From the NCBI RefSeq assembly GCF_001310635.1, contig NZ_BAXR01000016.1:1-64000 (forward strand): a DNA stretch of 64,000 bases. Reading direction: 5' to 3'. Under the pieces are notes generated by a model. It was not told the DNA's origin. It made no database searches and saw only the letters and a list, made by a program, of their open reading frames with translations. This stretch comes from Bacillus sp. JCM 19034. Lineage in GTDB: Bacteria > Bacillota > Bacilli > Bacillales > Bacillaceae_D. The translations under genes and the position numbers were made by a program. Each line of letters begins with the position of its first letter. Position 1 is the stretch's first letter. Shown piece by piece: positions 27,115 to 36,594 of the stretch.

Positions 27115-28139
27115 ATGGATGAAATGAGTAAACGGTTATTTATGCCTGCTGAATGGGAAGCTCATGAGCGGACATTCATTTCATGGCCAGTAAAGGAATC
27201 AATGGTGTATCCTGAGGATTATGAGAAGGTTGTAGCTGGATACAGCGAAATTATTGAAGCGATAGCTGAATTTGAGCCAGTAACAATACTAGCTGTTCCA
27301 GATGAGCAAGAGCAAGTACGGGCACGTTTTCAACATGAGCAAGTTGATGTCGTTGCTATTGATCACAATGATGCCTGGTTACGTGATAATGGTCCGACAT
27401 TTGTTCGTGATGAACATCGTAACGTATTGGCGGTAAATTGGAAATTTAATGCGTGGGGTGAGAAATACACTCCTTATGATTTAGATGAGCAAGTCGCAGC
27501 CCGTTTGATTGATCATTTTCAACTTGAGAAGATCGATGTTCCCCTTGTTATGGAAGGCGGATCATTCCATGTTGATGGTCAAGGGACTTTGTTAACAACG
27601 GAAGAATGCTTACTTAATGAAAATCGAAATCCGCATTTAAATAAAGAAGAGATTGAACGTTTCGTAAAGGACGTCTTAGGAATAGAGAAAGTGATTTGGT
27701 TGAAGAGGGCTTATGCGGTGATGAAACTGACGGCCATATTGATAATATCGCTTGCTTTGCATCTCCCGGGAAAGTAATTATCCAAGTATGCTCGGATAAA
27801 GCAGATGAAAATTACGAAATTACGCAAGAGAATTTAGCAATTTTAAAAAGCGAACGTGATGCAAAAGGAAGAAAGCTTGACATCATTGAAATTGAACAAC
27901 CGCCGTCCGCATATATTGGAGATCAGCGTTTAACATTAAGCTATGTGAACTTTTATTTTGTAAATGGCGGGATTATATTACCTATATTTGGCGGCGATGC
28001 TAAAGAAACAGATCAAGCCGCAATTAAAGTATTACAAAGAACATTTCCAAATCGAACGATTCGTACCGTTAATGGATTAGCGATTATTAAAGAAGGCGGT
28101 AACGTTCACTGTATGACCCAACAAATGATTAAGGGGTGA
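27115..28139 (+). CDS. aguA: Agmatine deiminase (frame broken near 27698)
   Basis: AguA hydrolyses agmatine to N-carbamoylputrescine and ammonia. Part one carries MPAEWEAHERTFISWPV, DHNDAWLRDNGPTFV and VMEGGSFHVDGQGTLLTTEE; part two carries CGDETDGHIDN, AYIGDQRLTLSYVNFYFVNG and the catalytic-Cys end GGNVHCMTQQ. The frames join as IWLEEGLCGDETDGHIDN if one G is added at about 27698. The start is either ATG 27115 or ATG 27124; neither has a strong Shine-Dalgarno sequence. It is followed within a few bases by aguB, together making the arginine-decarboxylase-dependent route to putrescine. Confidence 0.88.
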
Positions 28140-28145
28140 TTGACG

Positions 28146-29024
28146 TTGAGGAAAGTAGTTGTTGCAGCAACGCAAATGAGCTGTTCTGATCATATTCAAA
28201 CGAATATTGAAAAAGCAGAACGACTTGTTAGAAAAGCGGCAGAGCAAGGTGCACAAATTATCCTCCTACAAGAGTTGTTTGAAACACCATACTTTTGCCA
28301 AAAGGAAAAAATCGAATATTATCAACTAGCGACAACCATTGAACAAAACAAAGCGATTCAGCATTTTAAACAAATTGCGAGTGAGCTTAAGGTTGTTTTA
28401 CCAATAAGCTTTTATGAACGCAAAAACAATGCCCGCTACAATTCGTTAGTTGTTATTGATGCCGATGGACGTTTATTGGATACGTATAGAAAAAGTCATA
28501 TTCCAGATGGACCAGGCTATGAGGAGAAATTTTATTTTAACCAAGGTGATACCGGCTTTAAAGTGTGGGATACGGCATATGCTAAAATTGGTGTTGGTAT
28601 TTGCTGGGACCAATGGTTTCCTGAAGCGGCAAGAAGCATGGTGTTAATGGGTGCAGAACTATTATTATACCCTACAGCAATTGGATCAGAGCCATATGAT
28701 TCATCAATCGACTCAAAGGATCATTGGCAAACGTGTATGCTTGGACATGCAGCTTGTAACATAGTTCCAGTCATTGCATCTAATCGAATTGGTGTCGAAA
28801 CCGAAGAGGATTCATCGATTACGTTTTACGGATCTTCCTTTATCGCTAGTCCGCAAGGGAAGAAGTTGCAGGAAGCAAATCGTACAGATGAAGCTATCTT
28901 AATAGAAGAGTTTAATTTAGATGAATTGGATCTAATGCGAGCAGAGTGGGGGTTATTCCGTGATCGCCGTCCTGAACTTTACCGCGTTATTAGCAGTTCT
29001 GATGGAGAGTTACAAGTAAAATAA
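28146..29024 (+). CDS. aguB: N-carbamoylputrescine amidase
   Basis: AguB hydrolyses N-carbamoylputrescine to putrescine, CO2 and ammonia. It is a nitrilase-superfamily protein with the Glu-Lys-Cys triad visible in order: Glu in LLQELFETPYFCQ (~residue 41), Lys in TYRKSHIPDGPGY (~117) and Cys in GVGICWDQWFPEAAR (~154). Length, 292 residues, is typical. I chose the TTG at 28146 because AAGGGGTGAT, formed by the end of aguA, lies about 6 bases upstream; a TTG at 28140 adds two residues. A strong terminator closes the two-gene operon. Confidence 0.92.
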   Translation: MRKVVVAATQMSCSDHIQTNIEKAERLVRKAAEQGAQIILLQELFETPYFCQKEKIEYYQLATTIEQNKAIQHFKQIASELKVVLPISFYERKNNARYNSLVVIDADGRLLDTYRKSHIPDGPGYEEKFYFNQGDTGFKVWDTAYAKIGVGICWDQWFPEAARSMVLMGAELLLYPTAIGSEPYDSSIDSKDHWQTCMLGHAACNIVPVIASNRIGVETEEDSSITFYGSSFIASPQGKKLQEANRTDEAILIEEFNLDELDLMRAEWGLFRDRRPELYRVISSSDGELQVK

Positions 29025-29028
29025 GGCT

Positions 29029-29086
29029 AAGCCTATTAGTGAGTGGCCGCAGTAAAGGGCTATCTTTTTACTAATAGGCTTTTTTA
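29029..29086 (+). terminator. Terminator of the aguAB operon
   Basis: AAGCCTATTAGT pairs with ACTAATAGGCTT around a loop of ~29 bases and ends in T6. Confidence 0.78.
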
Positions 29087-29263
29087 TTTTGGTGACTATC
29101 GTCATAGAAATTTAAGCTAGCCCTATAATGCTCGGCTGAAAAATGAAGGAAATAGACCAATTGTTCGTTTTCATTACTATTTAAAATTTTTTAGGTTGAT
29201 TGAATATTGACTAGGAATTAGGTACTATTGAATTATATTCATAAAGGGAATGGAGGTACATTC

Positions 29264-31936
29264 ATGAATAGTAAACAATTATTTCCCTTTTCAATAGGAC
29301 ATTATGTTATTTTAGCACTATTAATTATATTGACTTTCTTATTAAAGTTATACAGTGCTCCCTTTATGTTAGGTGTCTCTATTAGCTTTTCAAGTGTTGG
29401 TTTTTTCTTAATTTTAAGATTATATGGTATACATAAAACGATTATTTCCGCGGTAATAATTCATTTTATTCTAGTTTTCTTTTTTCAAACGCCATTATTC
29501 GAGATTGTTTTTATTATAGAATTGATTTGTGTAAGTGCTCTAGCAATGATTATGAAGCGTGGAAATCTAGTTGTATGGGACCTCATCTTTTGGGTAGTAG
29601 TTGGAGCTCCGCTATCTCTATTATTAGATTATTTGTTATATACACCTCATATTGAAAACGCTTTCCATTTCCAAACGCTGATAGAGTTCACAAATGGTTT
29701 ATTCAACGCGTTACTTGCTGACGTTCTATTAGCCTATATCCCTTTTCATAAATGGATTTCTAATCGACGTGATCAACGTAGAGGGGAAATATATATTCAT
29801 CAAATTCTCTTTCACTTTATGATCACGATGGTTATTGTTCCGTTTATCTTAATTGTTGGGATTACCAATTTCCAATCCCATCAATTAGAAAAGGATCAAG
29901 TAAAACATGCGGCTATTAGTACGATCAATAGCTTTGATTTAGAGTTGCTAAATTGGCGACAAGATGATTTAAAAAAGTTACAGCTACATGGAGTCCTCCA
30001 AAGAGGTTATCTAGAAGATATGATCCATAAATATGCGGGAGAAGAGTGGTATCATGTTGCCATAGTTGATCGGCAAAACGAAGTCGTTATAGCAAGTGAT
30101 ATTACTTCTAGGAAAATGATCGCATTAGAACATATCGAAGGTAGGTATGTTGAAAATGAGCTATCAACTCGTTTTTATCGGTTTTTGCCTGATGATTATA
30201 CAAATGAATTAGTCGGATGGGGAAATGGGTATTACATTTATGGGCGGGACCTAAGTGTCGGCCAATTGTCAGCACTTGTTATATTTCCTATTTCTTATTT
30301 TCAGCAAAGAATGTTTGACGCTTATATTGCCCAATTTCAAACGTTTATCGTTTTTGTCATGATTGCAATGGTAGTTGTATATATTTTAAATCGAATACTC
30401 ATTGATCGTTTTAACAATCTAGCTGCTACGACAACAGGATTACCAAAAAAACTAAAACAAAAAAGCAACATCCAATGGCCGAATAGTAGAATATATGAAA
30501 TTCATTCACTCGTGCGTAATTTTAAACATATGTCTAAGAAGCTAGTTTCTATGTTCAATGAAAAAGAAGAGATGAATGAACAGTTAAAGGAACAAGCGGA
30601 AAAGTTGAAAGCATCAGAAAAAACATTGCATCAATATGCTTACTATGACATGTTAACAGGTTTGCCAAATAGGCTTCAATTCCAACTCTCAATAAAGAAA
30701 ATAATTGAAACGAATAAAAATGATCGTTTTGCCGTTATATTTGTTGATTTAAATCAATTTAAACAAATTAATGATACGTTAGGACATGCTGCCGGAGATG
30801 AACTATTATTTAGAGTTGCGAAACGATTAGAATATCTAGCATCAACTCATGTTCAAGTGTACCGATTAGGAGGAGATGAATTTACGATAGTAGTCCACCC
30901 TGTCAAAGGTGGTGAGCTAAAAGAACTATCTAATCAGCTTGAGAGAGTATTTATAGAACCGATAGAAGTAAAGGATATGCCTTTATATGTAAGTGCAAGT
31001 ATCGGTGTCAGTATGTATCCTGATCATGGACAAGACATGGATACAATTGTCAAGTTTGCTGATATGGCGATGTATAGCTCAAAGGACCAAGGTGGTACAA
31101 CGATGCGTTTCTTTGATGAAAGTATGAAAGCAACATTTGAAGAAAGAATGTTAATTGAAAATGGATTAAGGGATGCATTGCGTCACGAACAATTAGAGCT
31201 ATATTATCAACCGAAAGTATCAACAAATACAGAGAAAATCACCAGCTTTGAAGTGTTGATGCGTTGGACGCACCCGACTCTTGGATCGGTACCACCGAAT
31301 AAGTTCATAACGATAGCAGAAGAAGTTGGGATCATTTACGAAATTGATCAATGGGGATTACTTAATGCGTGTTTAAAGGCAAAGGAAATCGAAAGAAAAA
31401 CAAATATACCGATTTCAGTATCAGTAAATATATCTGCAAAGCACTTTCATCAAGAGCGAATTCTAACAATATTAAAAGAGACTCTAGTAGAAACAGGGCT
31501 CGACCCATCAAGGTTGAAAATTGAGATTACAGAAAGTGTGTTTAACCAAAACACAACTGGTATTATTTCAATAATGGATCAAATTCAACAGCTTGGTGTT
31601 AAGGTTTCAATTGATGACTTTGGAATAGGTTATTCTTCTTTAAATCAACTACTGCATTTACCAATTAATGAGGTTAAGTTAGATCGTCAATTTATAACAG
31701 GAATTGAGAGGGATGAAAAGAAAGCAGCTGTCGTAAAAATGATTATTGAACTCGCACAAACATTACAATTAAATGTTGTTGCTGAAGGAGTAGAAACAGA
31801 GGAAGAGAGTTTGTTATTACGTAAAATAGGTTGTCATGAATTACAAGGCTATTATTATAGTAAGCCGATGTCGGAAAACCAGCTAATCGAATACCTTGTT
31901 GAACATAAGCATTCTTTAATAAGTGAGGGAACTTAA
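29264..31936 (+). CDS. Membrane-bound GGDEF-EAL protein (c-di-GMP turnover)
   Basis: The 890-residue protein has about six N-terminal membrane helices (residues ~8-150), another helix (~190), an extracytoplasmic sensor of ~140 residues (LEKDQVKHAAISTINSFDLE to VGQLSALVIFP), a further helix (~360), a short HAMP-like linker and coiled coil, then GGDEF and EAL domains. The cyclase motif is intact (YRLGGDEFTIVV). The phosphodiesterase has EVLMRW in place of EAL, but VSVNISAKHF, IEITES, SIDDFGIGYSSL, KLDRQF and VAEGVE are all present, so activity is possible. ATG 29264 follows GGAGG. It overlaps the next gene (TAATG), a solute-binding lipoprotein that may be its sensory partner. Confidence 0.9.
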   Translation: MNSKQLFPFSIGHYVILALLIILTFLLKLYSAPFMLGVSISFSSVGFFLILRLYGIHKTIISAVIIHFILVFFFQTPLFEIVFIIELICVSALAMIMKRGNLVVWDLIFWVVVGAPLSLLLDYLLYTPHIENAFHFQTLIEFTNGLFNALLADVLLAYIPFHKWISNRRDQRRGEIYIHQILFHFMITMVIVPFILIVGITNFQSHQLEKDQVKHAAISTINSFDLELLNWRQDDLKKLQLHGVLQRGYLEDMIHKYAGEEWYHVAIVDRQNEVVIASDITSRKMIALEHIEGRYVENELSTRFYRFLPDDYTNELVGWGNGYYIYGRDLSVGQLSALVIFPISYFQQRMFDAYIAQFQTFIVFVMIAMVVVYILNRILIDRFNNLAATTTGLPKKLKQKSNIQWPNSRIYEIHSLVRNFKHMSKKLVSMFNEKEEMNEQLKEQAEKLKASEKTLHQYAYYDMLTGLPNRLQFQLSIKKIIETNKNDRFAVIFVDLNQFKQINDTLGHAAGDELLFRVAKRLEYLASTHVQVYRLGGDEFTIVVHPVKGGELKELSNQLERVFIEPIEVKDMPLYVSASIGVSMYPDHGQDMDTIVKFADMAMYSSKDQGGTTMRFFDESMKATFEERMLIENGLRDALRHEQLELYYQPKVSTNTEKITSFEVLMRWTHPTLGSVPPNKFITIAEEVGIIYEIDQWGLLNACLKAKEIERKTNIPISVSVNISAKHFHQERILTILKETLVETGLDPSRLKIEITESVFNQNTTGIISIMDQIQQLGVKVSIDDFGIGYSSLNQLLHLPINEVKLDRQFITGIERDEKKAAVVKMIIELAQTLQLNVVAEGVETEEESLLLRKIGCHELQGYYYSKPMSENQLIEYLVEHKHSLISEGT

Positions 31937-33249
31937 TGAGGAAATTAATGATTAGATTAGTCGTTGTACTTTTCTGTTGTGGTTGCCACGATAGCGATGA
32001 TAAACTTGCAACTAACGATGTAACGGGGGATCTAGATTTAGAAGAATGGAAAACCGAAGATGTTCAATTAACGATGTGGTCGTTTTACGACAGTGGATGG
32101 GAGTATTCAATCAACGATTTTCGAAAAGAGTATCCTAATGTTTCAATCGAAGTGAAAGAATTTCCATACGATCAATATGAAGATGTTTATTTTCAGGCAC
32201 TATTTAACGGGTATGGTCCAGATATAATGGTCTTTAGTAGTGCACACTTTTCTAACTTTATTGACATAGGAGGTTTAGAAAATTTGTTAGAGCCTCCTTA
32301 TAACTTGGCTAGTTATGAGCAGAGCATTCCTGAATCACTATGGCAATTAGGTCAATCGTTCGATCGAGAGAAAATGATCGGTATCCCGTTTTCGACCTCG
32401 CCAGTCGTAACATTTTACCGGCCAGACCTTCTTGAGCCATACGGATACCCTACGGAACCAGAAGAGCTTGCTGAATATATGTCAGATGCAACAAATTGGT
32501 TAGAGATGGCGAGGACGTTAAAGCAAGATGATAAATGGATGATACAATGGATAACAGAAATAGCCGAATTAACGGGGCGCCAATCTGGGTTATTTGATCA
32601 TAATATGAATTTTCTAAGAAACAATGATGATGTAAAGGAGTCTTTGGAGTTAGCCAAAATAGTGAATCGAGAGGGGCTGAGCCCAGGCTTTAATCTATAT
32701 GACGAAAATGGTCAACAAGCTTTGCGAGAGGATCGTTTTGCTATGTTTTACCAAGGTACATGGGGAGAAGAGCAGATTAAAGGAATTGCTCCAGAGCAAA
32801 ATGGATTGTGGAGAGTAACAAGATTACCACTCGATTTACATGTTTGGGATAACGGTAACATTGTCGCGATTCCAGCAGCTAGCGAACATAAAGAAGCAGC
32901 ATGGGCATACATTGAGCACCTAGTGTTTGAACATTCTATGTATGGATCATATGGTTCTGTCCCGGCTTATATTCCAGCTCGTACATCTCCTGAAACACTG
33001 GAGCAAAAAAGTGAGTTCTTTGGAGGTCAAGAAGTTCAGAAACTTTATCATTCAGTGATGGAAAAAACAGTTGAACCTCGCTTAACCCCAGTTGATCAAC
33101 AAGTAGAAGAAATTTGGCACGAATATATGATTCAAGGTGTTGTTTGGGATATGGATAGTGATGACATCATAGATAAAATAATGTCGCGGATTGATGAGGA
33201 GCTAAACCAAGAAATTGCTATCTTAAAGGATTATATGAAAGAGGATTAA
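31936..33249 (+). CDS. Extracellular solute-binding lipoprotein without ABC partners
   Basis: The 437-residue protein starts with a lipoprotein signal peptide (RKLMIRLVVVLFCCGC, probable lipidated Cys at 17) and continues as a family-1 (sugar-type) binding protein: LTMWSFYDSGWEYSINDF, GPDIMVFSS, IPFSTSPVVTFYRPDLLEP and the late motif DNGNIVAIPAASEHKEAAW. No permease or ATPase gene lies nearby. Its ATG overlaps the stop of the GGDEF-EAL gene, so the two proteins are made together; a role as an extracellular ligand sensor for c-di-GMP signalling is a plausible inference. Ligand unknown, probably a sugar or oligosaccharide. Confidence 0.85.
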   Translation: MRKLMIRLVVVLFCCGCHDSDDKLATNDVTGDLDLEEWKTEDVQLTMWSFYDSGWEYSINDFRKEYPNVSIEVKEFPYDQYEDVYFQALFNGYGPDIMVFSSAHFSNFIDIGGLENLLEPPYNLASYEQSIPESLWQLGQSFDREKMIGIPFSTSPVVTFYRPDLLEPYGYPTEPEELAEYMSDATNWLEMARTLKQDDKWMIQWITEIAELTGRQSGLFDHNMNFLRNNDDVKESLELAKIVNREGLSPGFNLYDENGQQALREDRFAMFYQGTWGEEQIKGIAPEQNGLWRVTRLPLDLHVWDNGNIVAIPAASEHKEAAWAYIEHLVFEHSMYGSYGSVPAYIPARTSPETLEQKSEFFGGQEVQKLYHSVMEKTVEPRLTPVDQQVEEIWHEYMIQGVVWDMDSDDIIDKIMSRIDEELNQEIAILKDYMKED

Positions 33250-33276
33250 GAAAGCTACTCGTTCAAGGGGGAGAAG

Positions 33277-33606
33277 ATGAGTAAGATAGCGAATGTGTAC
33301 GGATTAAAGATAGATAAAGAAACAAGATGTATTCATTATCATTCGGAAAAAGATGTGATCGCGATTAAACATCGATGTTGTCTGATGTATTATGCTTGTA
33401 TAGAATGCCATAATGAACTTGCCGGTCATAAGTCGACTTTATGGAAAAAAGAAGAGTTTCATGAGAAGGCGGTATTTTGTGGAGCTTGTCAAACGGAGTT
33501 AACGATTTTAGCCTATTTGCAAGCGGGTTTCCATTGTCCAAACTGTAATCACCCCTTTAATGAACGGTGTGAGCTTCATTATCGGTATTATTTTGAGCTA
33601 AAATAA
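33277..33606 (+). CDS. CHY zinc-finger protein
   Basis: The 109-residue protein has the CHY pattern: CIHYHSEKDVIAIKHRCC, YYACIECHNELAGH, a CGAC and a C-terminal CPNCNHPFNERCELHY. These Cys and His residues should bind several zinc ions. Bacterial CHY proteins are small and uncharacterised; in eukaryotes the domain occurs in Pirh2 and Hot13. GGGGGAG precedes the ATG at 10 bases. It lies 27 bases after the binding-protein gene and 53 before topB, so it may be co-transcribed with either. Confidence 0.85.
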   Translation: MSKIANVYGLKIDKETRCIHYHSEKDVIAIKHRCCLMYYACIECHNELAGHKSTLWKKEEFHEKAVFCGACQTELTILAYLQAGFHCPNCNHPFNERCELHYRYYFELK

Positions 33607-33659
33607 TGACAATGAAAAGGAAACCCAATAACATACTAAAAACATTTGGAGTTGTTTAC

Positions 33660-35825
33660 ATGAGTAAAACGGTAGTCTTAGCAGAAAAACCTTCTGTAGC
33701 AAGAGATATAGCAAGCGTACTGAAATGTCAGAAAAAAGGGAATGGGTATATCGAAGGGGATCGTTACATTGTCACATGGGCACTTGGGCATTTAGTGACA
33801 TTAGCCGAGCCCGAAAAATATGGAGAGCAGTATAAGACGTGGAAACTTGATACGCTACCGATGCTGCCAAAGCTAAAGCTTGAAGTTATCAAGCAAACGA
33901 GTAAACAATTTCGTGCTGTACAAGCCCAATTAAATCGTCAGGACGTCAAGCAAATTATTATTGCGACAGATGCTGGGCGTGAAGGTGAGCTTGTAGCTCG
34001 TTGGATTTTAGAAAAGGCTCGTGTGAAAAAGCCACTTAAACGTTTATGGATTTCATCTGTAACTGATCGAGCGATTAAAGAAGGGTTTCAACGCCTAAAG
34101 GATGGTCGTGAATATAATGGCTTATATGACTCCGCTGTAGCTCGTGCAGAAGCCGATTGGTATGTTGGGATCAATGGAACACGTGCATTGACGACAAAAT
34201 ACCACGCACAATTGTCTTGTGGGCGTGTTCAAACTCCGACGTTAGAGATGGTTGCAAGGCGTGAGCGTGATATCCAACGTTTTAAGCCGAAGCCATACTA
34301 TGAGCTATTTGCCGAATTGCAAAATGGGGTTTCGTTACAATGGCAGCACCATTCATCAAATGAAAAGCGGATGTTTGATGAACAAAGGGCACACGAGCTT
34401 AAAGATAAACTCAAGCAGATGCCACTAAAAGTGACTAATATCGATGTGAAAAAGAAGAAAACGTATGCTCCAGCACTGTACGATTTAACGGAGCTGCAAA
34501 GGGAAGCAAATCAGCGTTATGGCTATTCTGCTAAAGAAACGTTATCTAGCTTGCAACGCCTTTATGAGCAGCATAAGGTTATTACGTATCCAAGAACCGA
34601 TTCACGTTATTTGTCAGCTGATCTAGTAGATTCTCTTTTTGATCGTTTGAAGGCTTGTGATATTCAGCCTTTCCGAAAAGCTGTATTACAAGTAAAGAAA
34701 CAGCAGCTTTCAACAAAGCTAGCATGTATAAATGATAAGGAAGTAACTGACCACCATGCGATTATTCCAACTGAGCAAAGTCCAACAGCATCACTTTCTG
34801 ATAAAGAAGCAAAACTTTATCGCTTAATCGTTAGACGGTTTTTAGCCAATTTACTTCCAGCATATGAATATGAGCAGACAACAATCATAGCAGAAGCAAA
34901 TGGAGAGCTGTTTATAACGAAGGGTCAACGTCCATTAACGATAGGTTGGAAGATCGTCAACGAGCAGGAAGAACAAGAAGGGAAAACGATCATACCAAAG
35001 TTTAGTAAAGGTGACGATTTACAAGTCAAAAGGATCTTTGTCGATAAGGGGCAAACGAAGCCACCTGCTAGGTTAACGGAAGCGACATTACTGAGTGCAA
35101 TGGAAAAGCCAGCAGCGTTCTTGGAGGAAGGTAATAACGATTTAGCGAAGACACTAGGAAATACGGGTGGGATTGGTACTGTCGCTACACGTGCCGATAT
35201 TATTGAAAAGCTGTTGAATACACAGTTAATGGAGAAGCGAGGCAAAGATTTAGTTATAACGAAGAAGGGAAAACAATTACTTGAGCTCGTCCCGAGTGAA
35301 CTGAAGTCGCCCGCTTTAACTGCACAATGGGAGCAGAAGCTTGACCAAATCGCAAAAGGGAAACTAGATAAAAATGTCTTTATTGCGGAAATGAAGCAGT
35401 ATGCCACAACCATCGTAACGGAAATTAAGCAGAGCAAGGAAACCTTTAAGCATGATAATGTGACAGGAACACCTTGTCCACAATGTGGAAAACTATTGCT
35501 TGAATTAGAAAATAAACATGGGAAACGCCGCGTCTGTCAGGACCCTGGATGTGGATATAAGAAAAACATCTCAAAAACGACGAATGCCCGTTGTCCTAAT
35601 TGTAAAAAGAAGATGGAGCTATGGGGTGAGGGAGAAGGACAAACCTTTGCTTGTGTATGTGGACACCGAGAAAAAATGTCGACCTTCCAGGAGAGAAGAA
35701 AGAAAAATCAACACGGTAAAGTGTCTAAGCGCGAAGTAAATCAATATATGAAAAAGCAGAACGACAAAGAGTTTACCAATTCGGCGTTAGCTGATGCGTT
35801 AGCCAAATTGAAAATGGATAAGTAA
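33660..35825 (+). CDS. topB: DNA topoisomerase III
   Basis: TopB is a type IA topoisomerase that decatenates replication and recombination intermediates. The 721-residue protein opens with the TOPRIM domain (KTVVLAEKPSVARDIASVL, IIATDAGREGELVARWI), then SCGRVQTPTLEMVARRERD, the active-site TYPRTDSRYLS (catalytic Tyr ~312), and GIGTVATRADIIEKL. The C-terminus carries two zinc-ribbon-like clusters (CPQCGKLL with CQDPGCGYKK, and CPNCKKKM with CVCGHREKM), as in other Bacillus TopB. The ATG at 33660 has GGAG 10 bases upstream; the longer frame from 33606 lacks family similarity. Confidence 0.93.
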   Translation: MSKTVVLAEKPSVARDIASVLKCQKKGNGYIEGDRYIVTWALGHLVTLAEPEKYGEQYKTWKLDTLPMLPKLKLEVIKQTSKQFRAVQAQLNRQDVKQIIIATDAGREGELVARWILEKARVKKPLKRLWISSVTDRAIKEGFQRLKDGREYNGLYDSAVARAEADWYVGINGTRALTTKYHAQLSCGRVQTPTLEMVARRERDIQRFKPKPYYELFAELQNGVSLQWQHHSSNEKRMFDEQRAHELKDKLKQMPLKVTNIDVKKKKTYAPALYDLTELQREANQRYGYSAKETLSSLQRLYEQHKVITYPRTDSRYLSADLVDSLFDRLKACDIQPFRKAVLQVKKQQLSTKLACINDKEVTDHHAIIPTEQSPTASLSDKEAKLYRLIVRRFLANLLPAYEYEQTTIIAEANGELFITKGQRPLTIGWKIVNEQEEQEGKTIIPKFSKGDDLQVKRIFVDKGQTKPPARLTEATLLSAMEKPAAFLEEGNNDLAKTLGNTGGIGTVATRADIIEKLLNTQLMEKRGKDLVITKKGKQLLELVPSELKSPALTAQWEQKLDQIAKGKLDKNVFIAEMKQYATTIVTEIKQSKETFKHDNVTGTPCPQCGKLLLELENKHGKRRVCQDPGCGYKKNISKTTNARCPNCKKKMELWGEGEGQTFACVCGHREKMSTFQERRKKNQHGKVSKREVNQYMKKQNDKEFTNSALADALAKLKMDK

Positions 35826-35850
35826 AGTATCAGGTAAGGGATTGATTTAT

Positions 35851-36246
35851 ATGATCAAAATTAAGCACTCCATCACGTTAGTATCGTATGTCGCAAGTTA
35901 GATCGCTCAATTGCATTTTACCGAGATGTAATCGGATTAAAGCAAATTGAGACCAGACTTTGATTTTCCAGGTGCATGGTTTGAAATTGGCGCGGGGCAG
36001 CTTCATCTGATCGTTGATGAAAATCGCCTACCTTCGCTTCCAAAAGAAACTCATTCACGTAATCCGCACTTTGCTATTCGAGTAGAGAGCTATCATGATA
36101 CAATCGAATGGTTAAAGGAGAAAGACGTTAACATACTAGAGAAGCCGCAAAGTAAAAGTGGTTTTGCACAAATCTTTTGTCAAGATCCGGATGGCTATTT
36201 GCTTGAGCTCCATGTACCTAAAAAGGAATATGATCATTCTAAATAA
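35851..36246 (+). CDS. Glyoxalase/bleomycin resistance/dioxygenase superfamily protein (two frame breaks)
   Basis: Pieces in three frames form one VOC-fold protein of ~131 residues: MIKIKHSITLVSYVAS at the start, then KLDRSIAFYRDVIGLKQIE, then RPDFDFPGAWFEIGAGQLHL, HFAIRVESYHDTIEWLKE and CQDPDGYLLELHVP. The breaks lie near 35890-35897 and 35947-35952. The metal-ligand positions of this fold (a His near the first strand, a His in GQLHL, a Glu in LLELH) are visible. Activity unknown: a dioxygenase, a lyase or a thiol transferase are all possible. Confidence 0.72.
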
Positions 36247-36252
36247 TAATTA

Positions 36253-36290
36253 GCACTTGGTTGTGAGCACGTTATCAGCCAAGTGCTTCT
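36253..36290 (+). terminator. Terminator after the VOC-family gene
   Basis: GCACTTGG pairs with CCAAGTGC across a long loop, followed by TTCTTTATTATT. Only moderate. Confidence 0.5.
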
Positions 36291-36490
36291 TTATTATTAG
36301 AATAAATTTTTTTACTCTTTTAGTATAAAAGACATTAGCATATGTAATGGAAAATAGGTCAAAGGTATGAGTAAGAATAGTAAACAAACTCTTGAGATTC
36401 TAAATCATTTATAGTATTGTTAATTCCAAAGTGAATATTTCATACATTTATTAATATTAATAGATGTGAATCTCATTAATGGAGGTGTAA

Positions 36491-36518
36491 ATGGAAGCGT
36501 TAACTGTAAGCGGTTGCT
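36491..36518 (+). promoter_or_regulatory. Tandem CcpA (cre) sites ahead of the arabinanase
   Basis: ATGGAAGCGTTAACT (36491-36505) fits WTGNAANCGNWNNCW at every position. A second copy, TGTAAGCGGTTGCT (36505-36518), follows immediately and fits all but the leading W. A third, TGGAAGCGTTTTTAA, starts at 36524 and misses one position. Carbon catabolite repression of a plant-polysaccharide hydrolase is expected. Confidence 0.75.
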
Positions 36519-36538
36519 TTCTTTGGAAGCGTTTTTAA
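36491..36538 (+). CDS. Possible 15-residue leader peptide
   Basis: ATG 36491 is 4 bases after GGAGGTG and reads MEALTVSGCFLWKRF then TAA. The frame coincides with the cre sites, so it may be chance, but the ribosome binding site is better than that of the downstream gene. Confidence 0.25.
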   Translation: MEALTVSGCFLWKRF

Positions 36539-36594
36539 CAGCGAAGATACACTGAGATGATTCATGTTTTTTAAAAAAGAGAGGAGCTAAGAAA

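Larger units (their letters stand above)
36291..36594. other. Leader region of the arabinanase gene
   Basis: AT-rich region with the promoter (not assigned with confidence), tandem cre-like sites (36491-36533) and a 15-codon open frame with an unusually good GGAGGTG site (36491-36538). A GAGGAG site at 36580 serves the TTG start at 36595. Confidence 0.4.
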
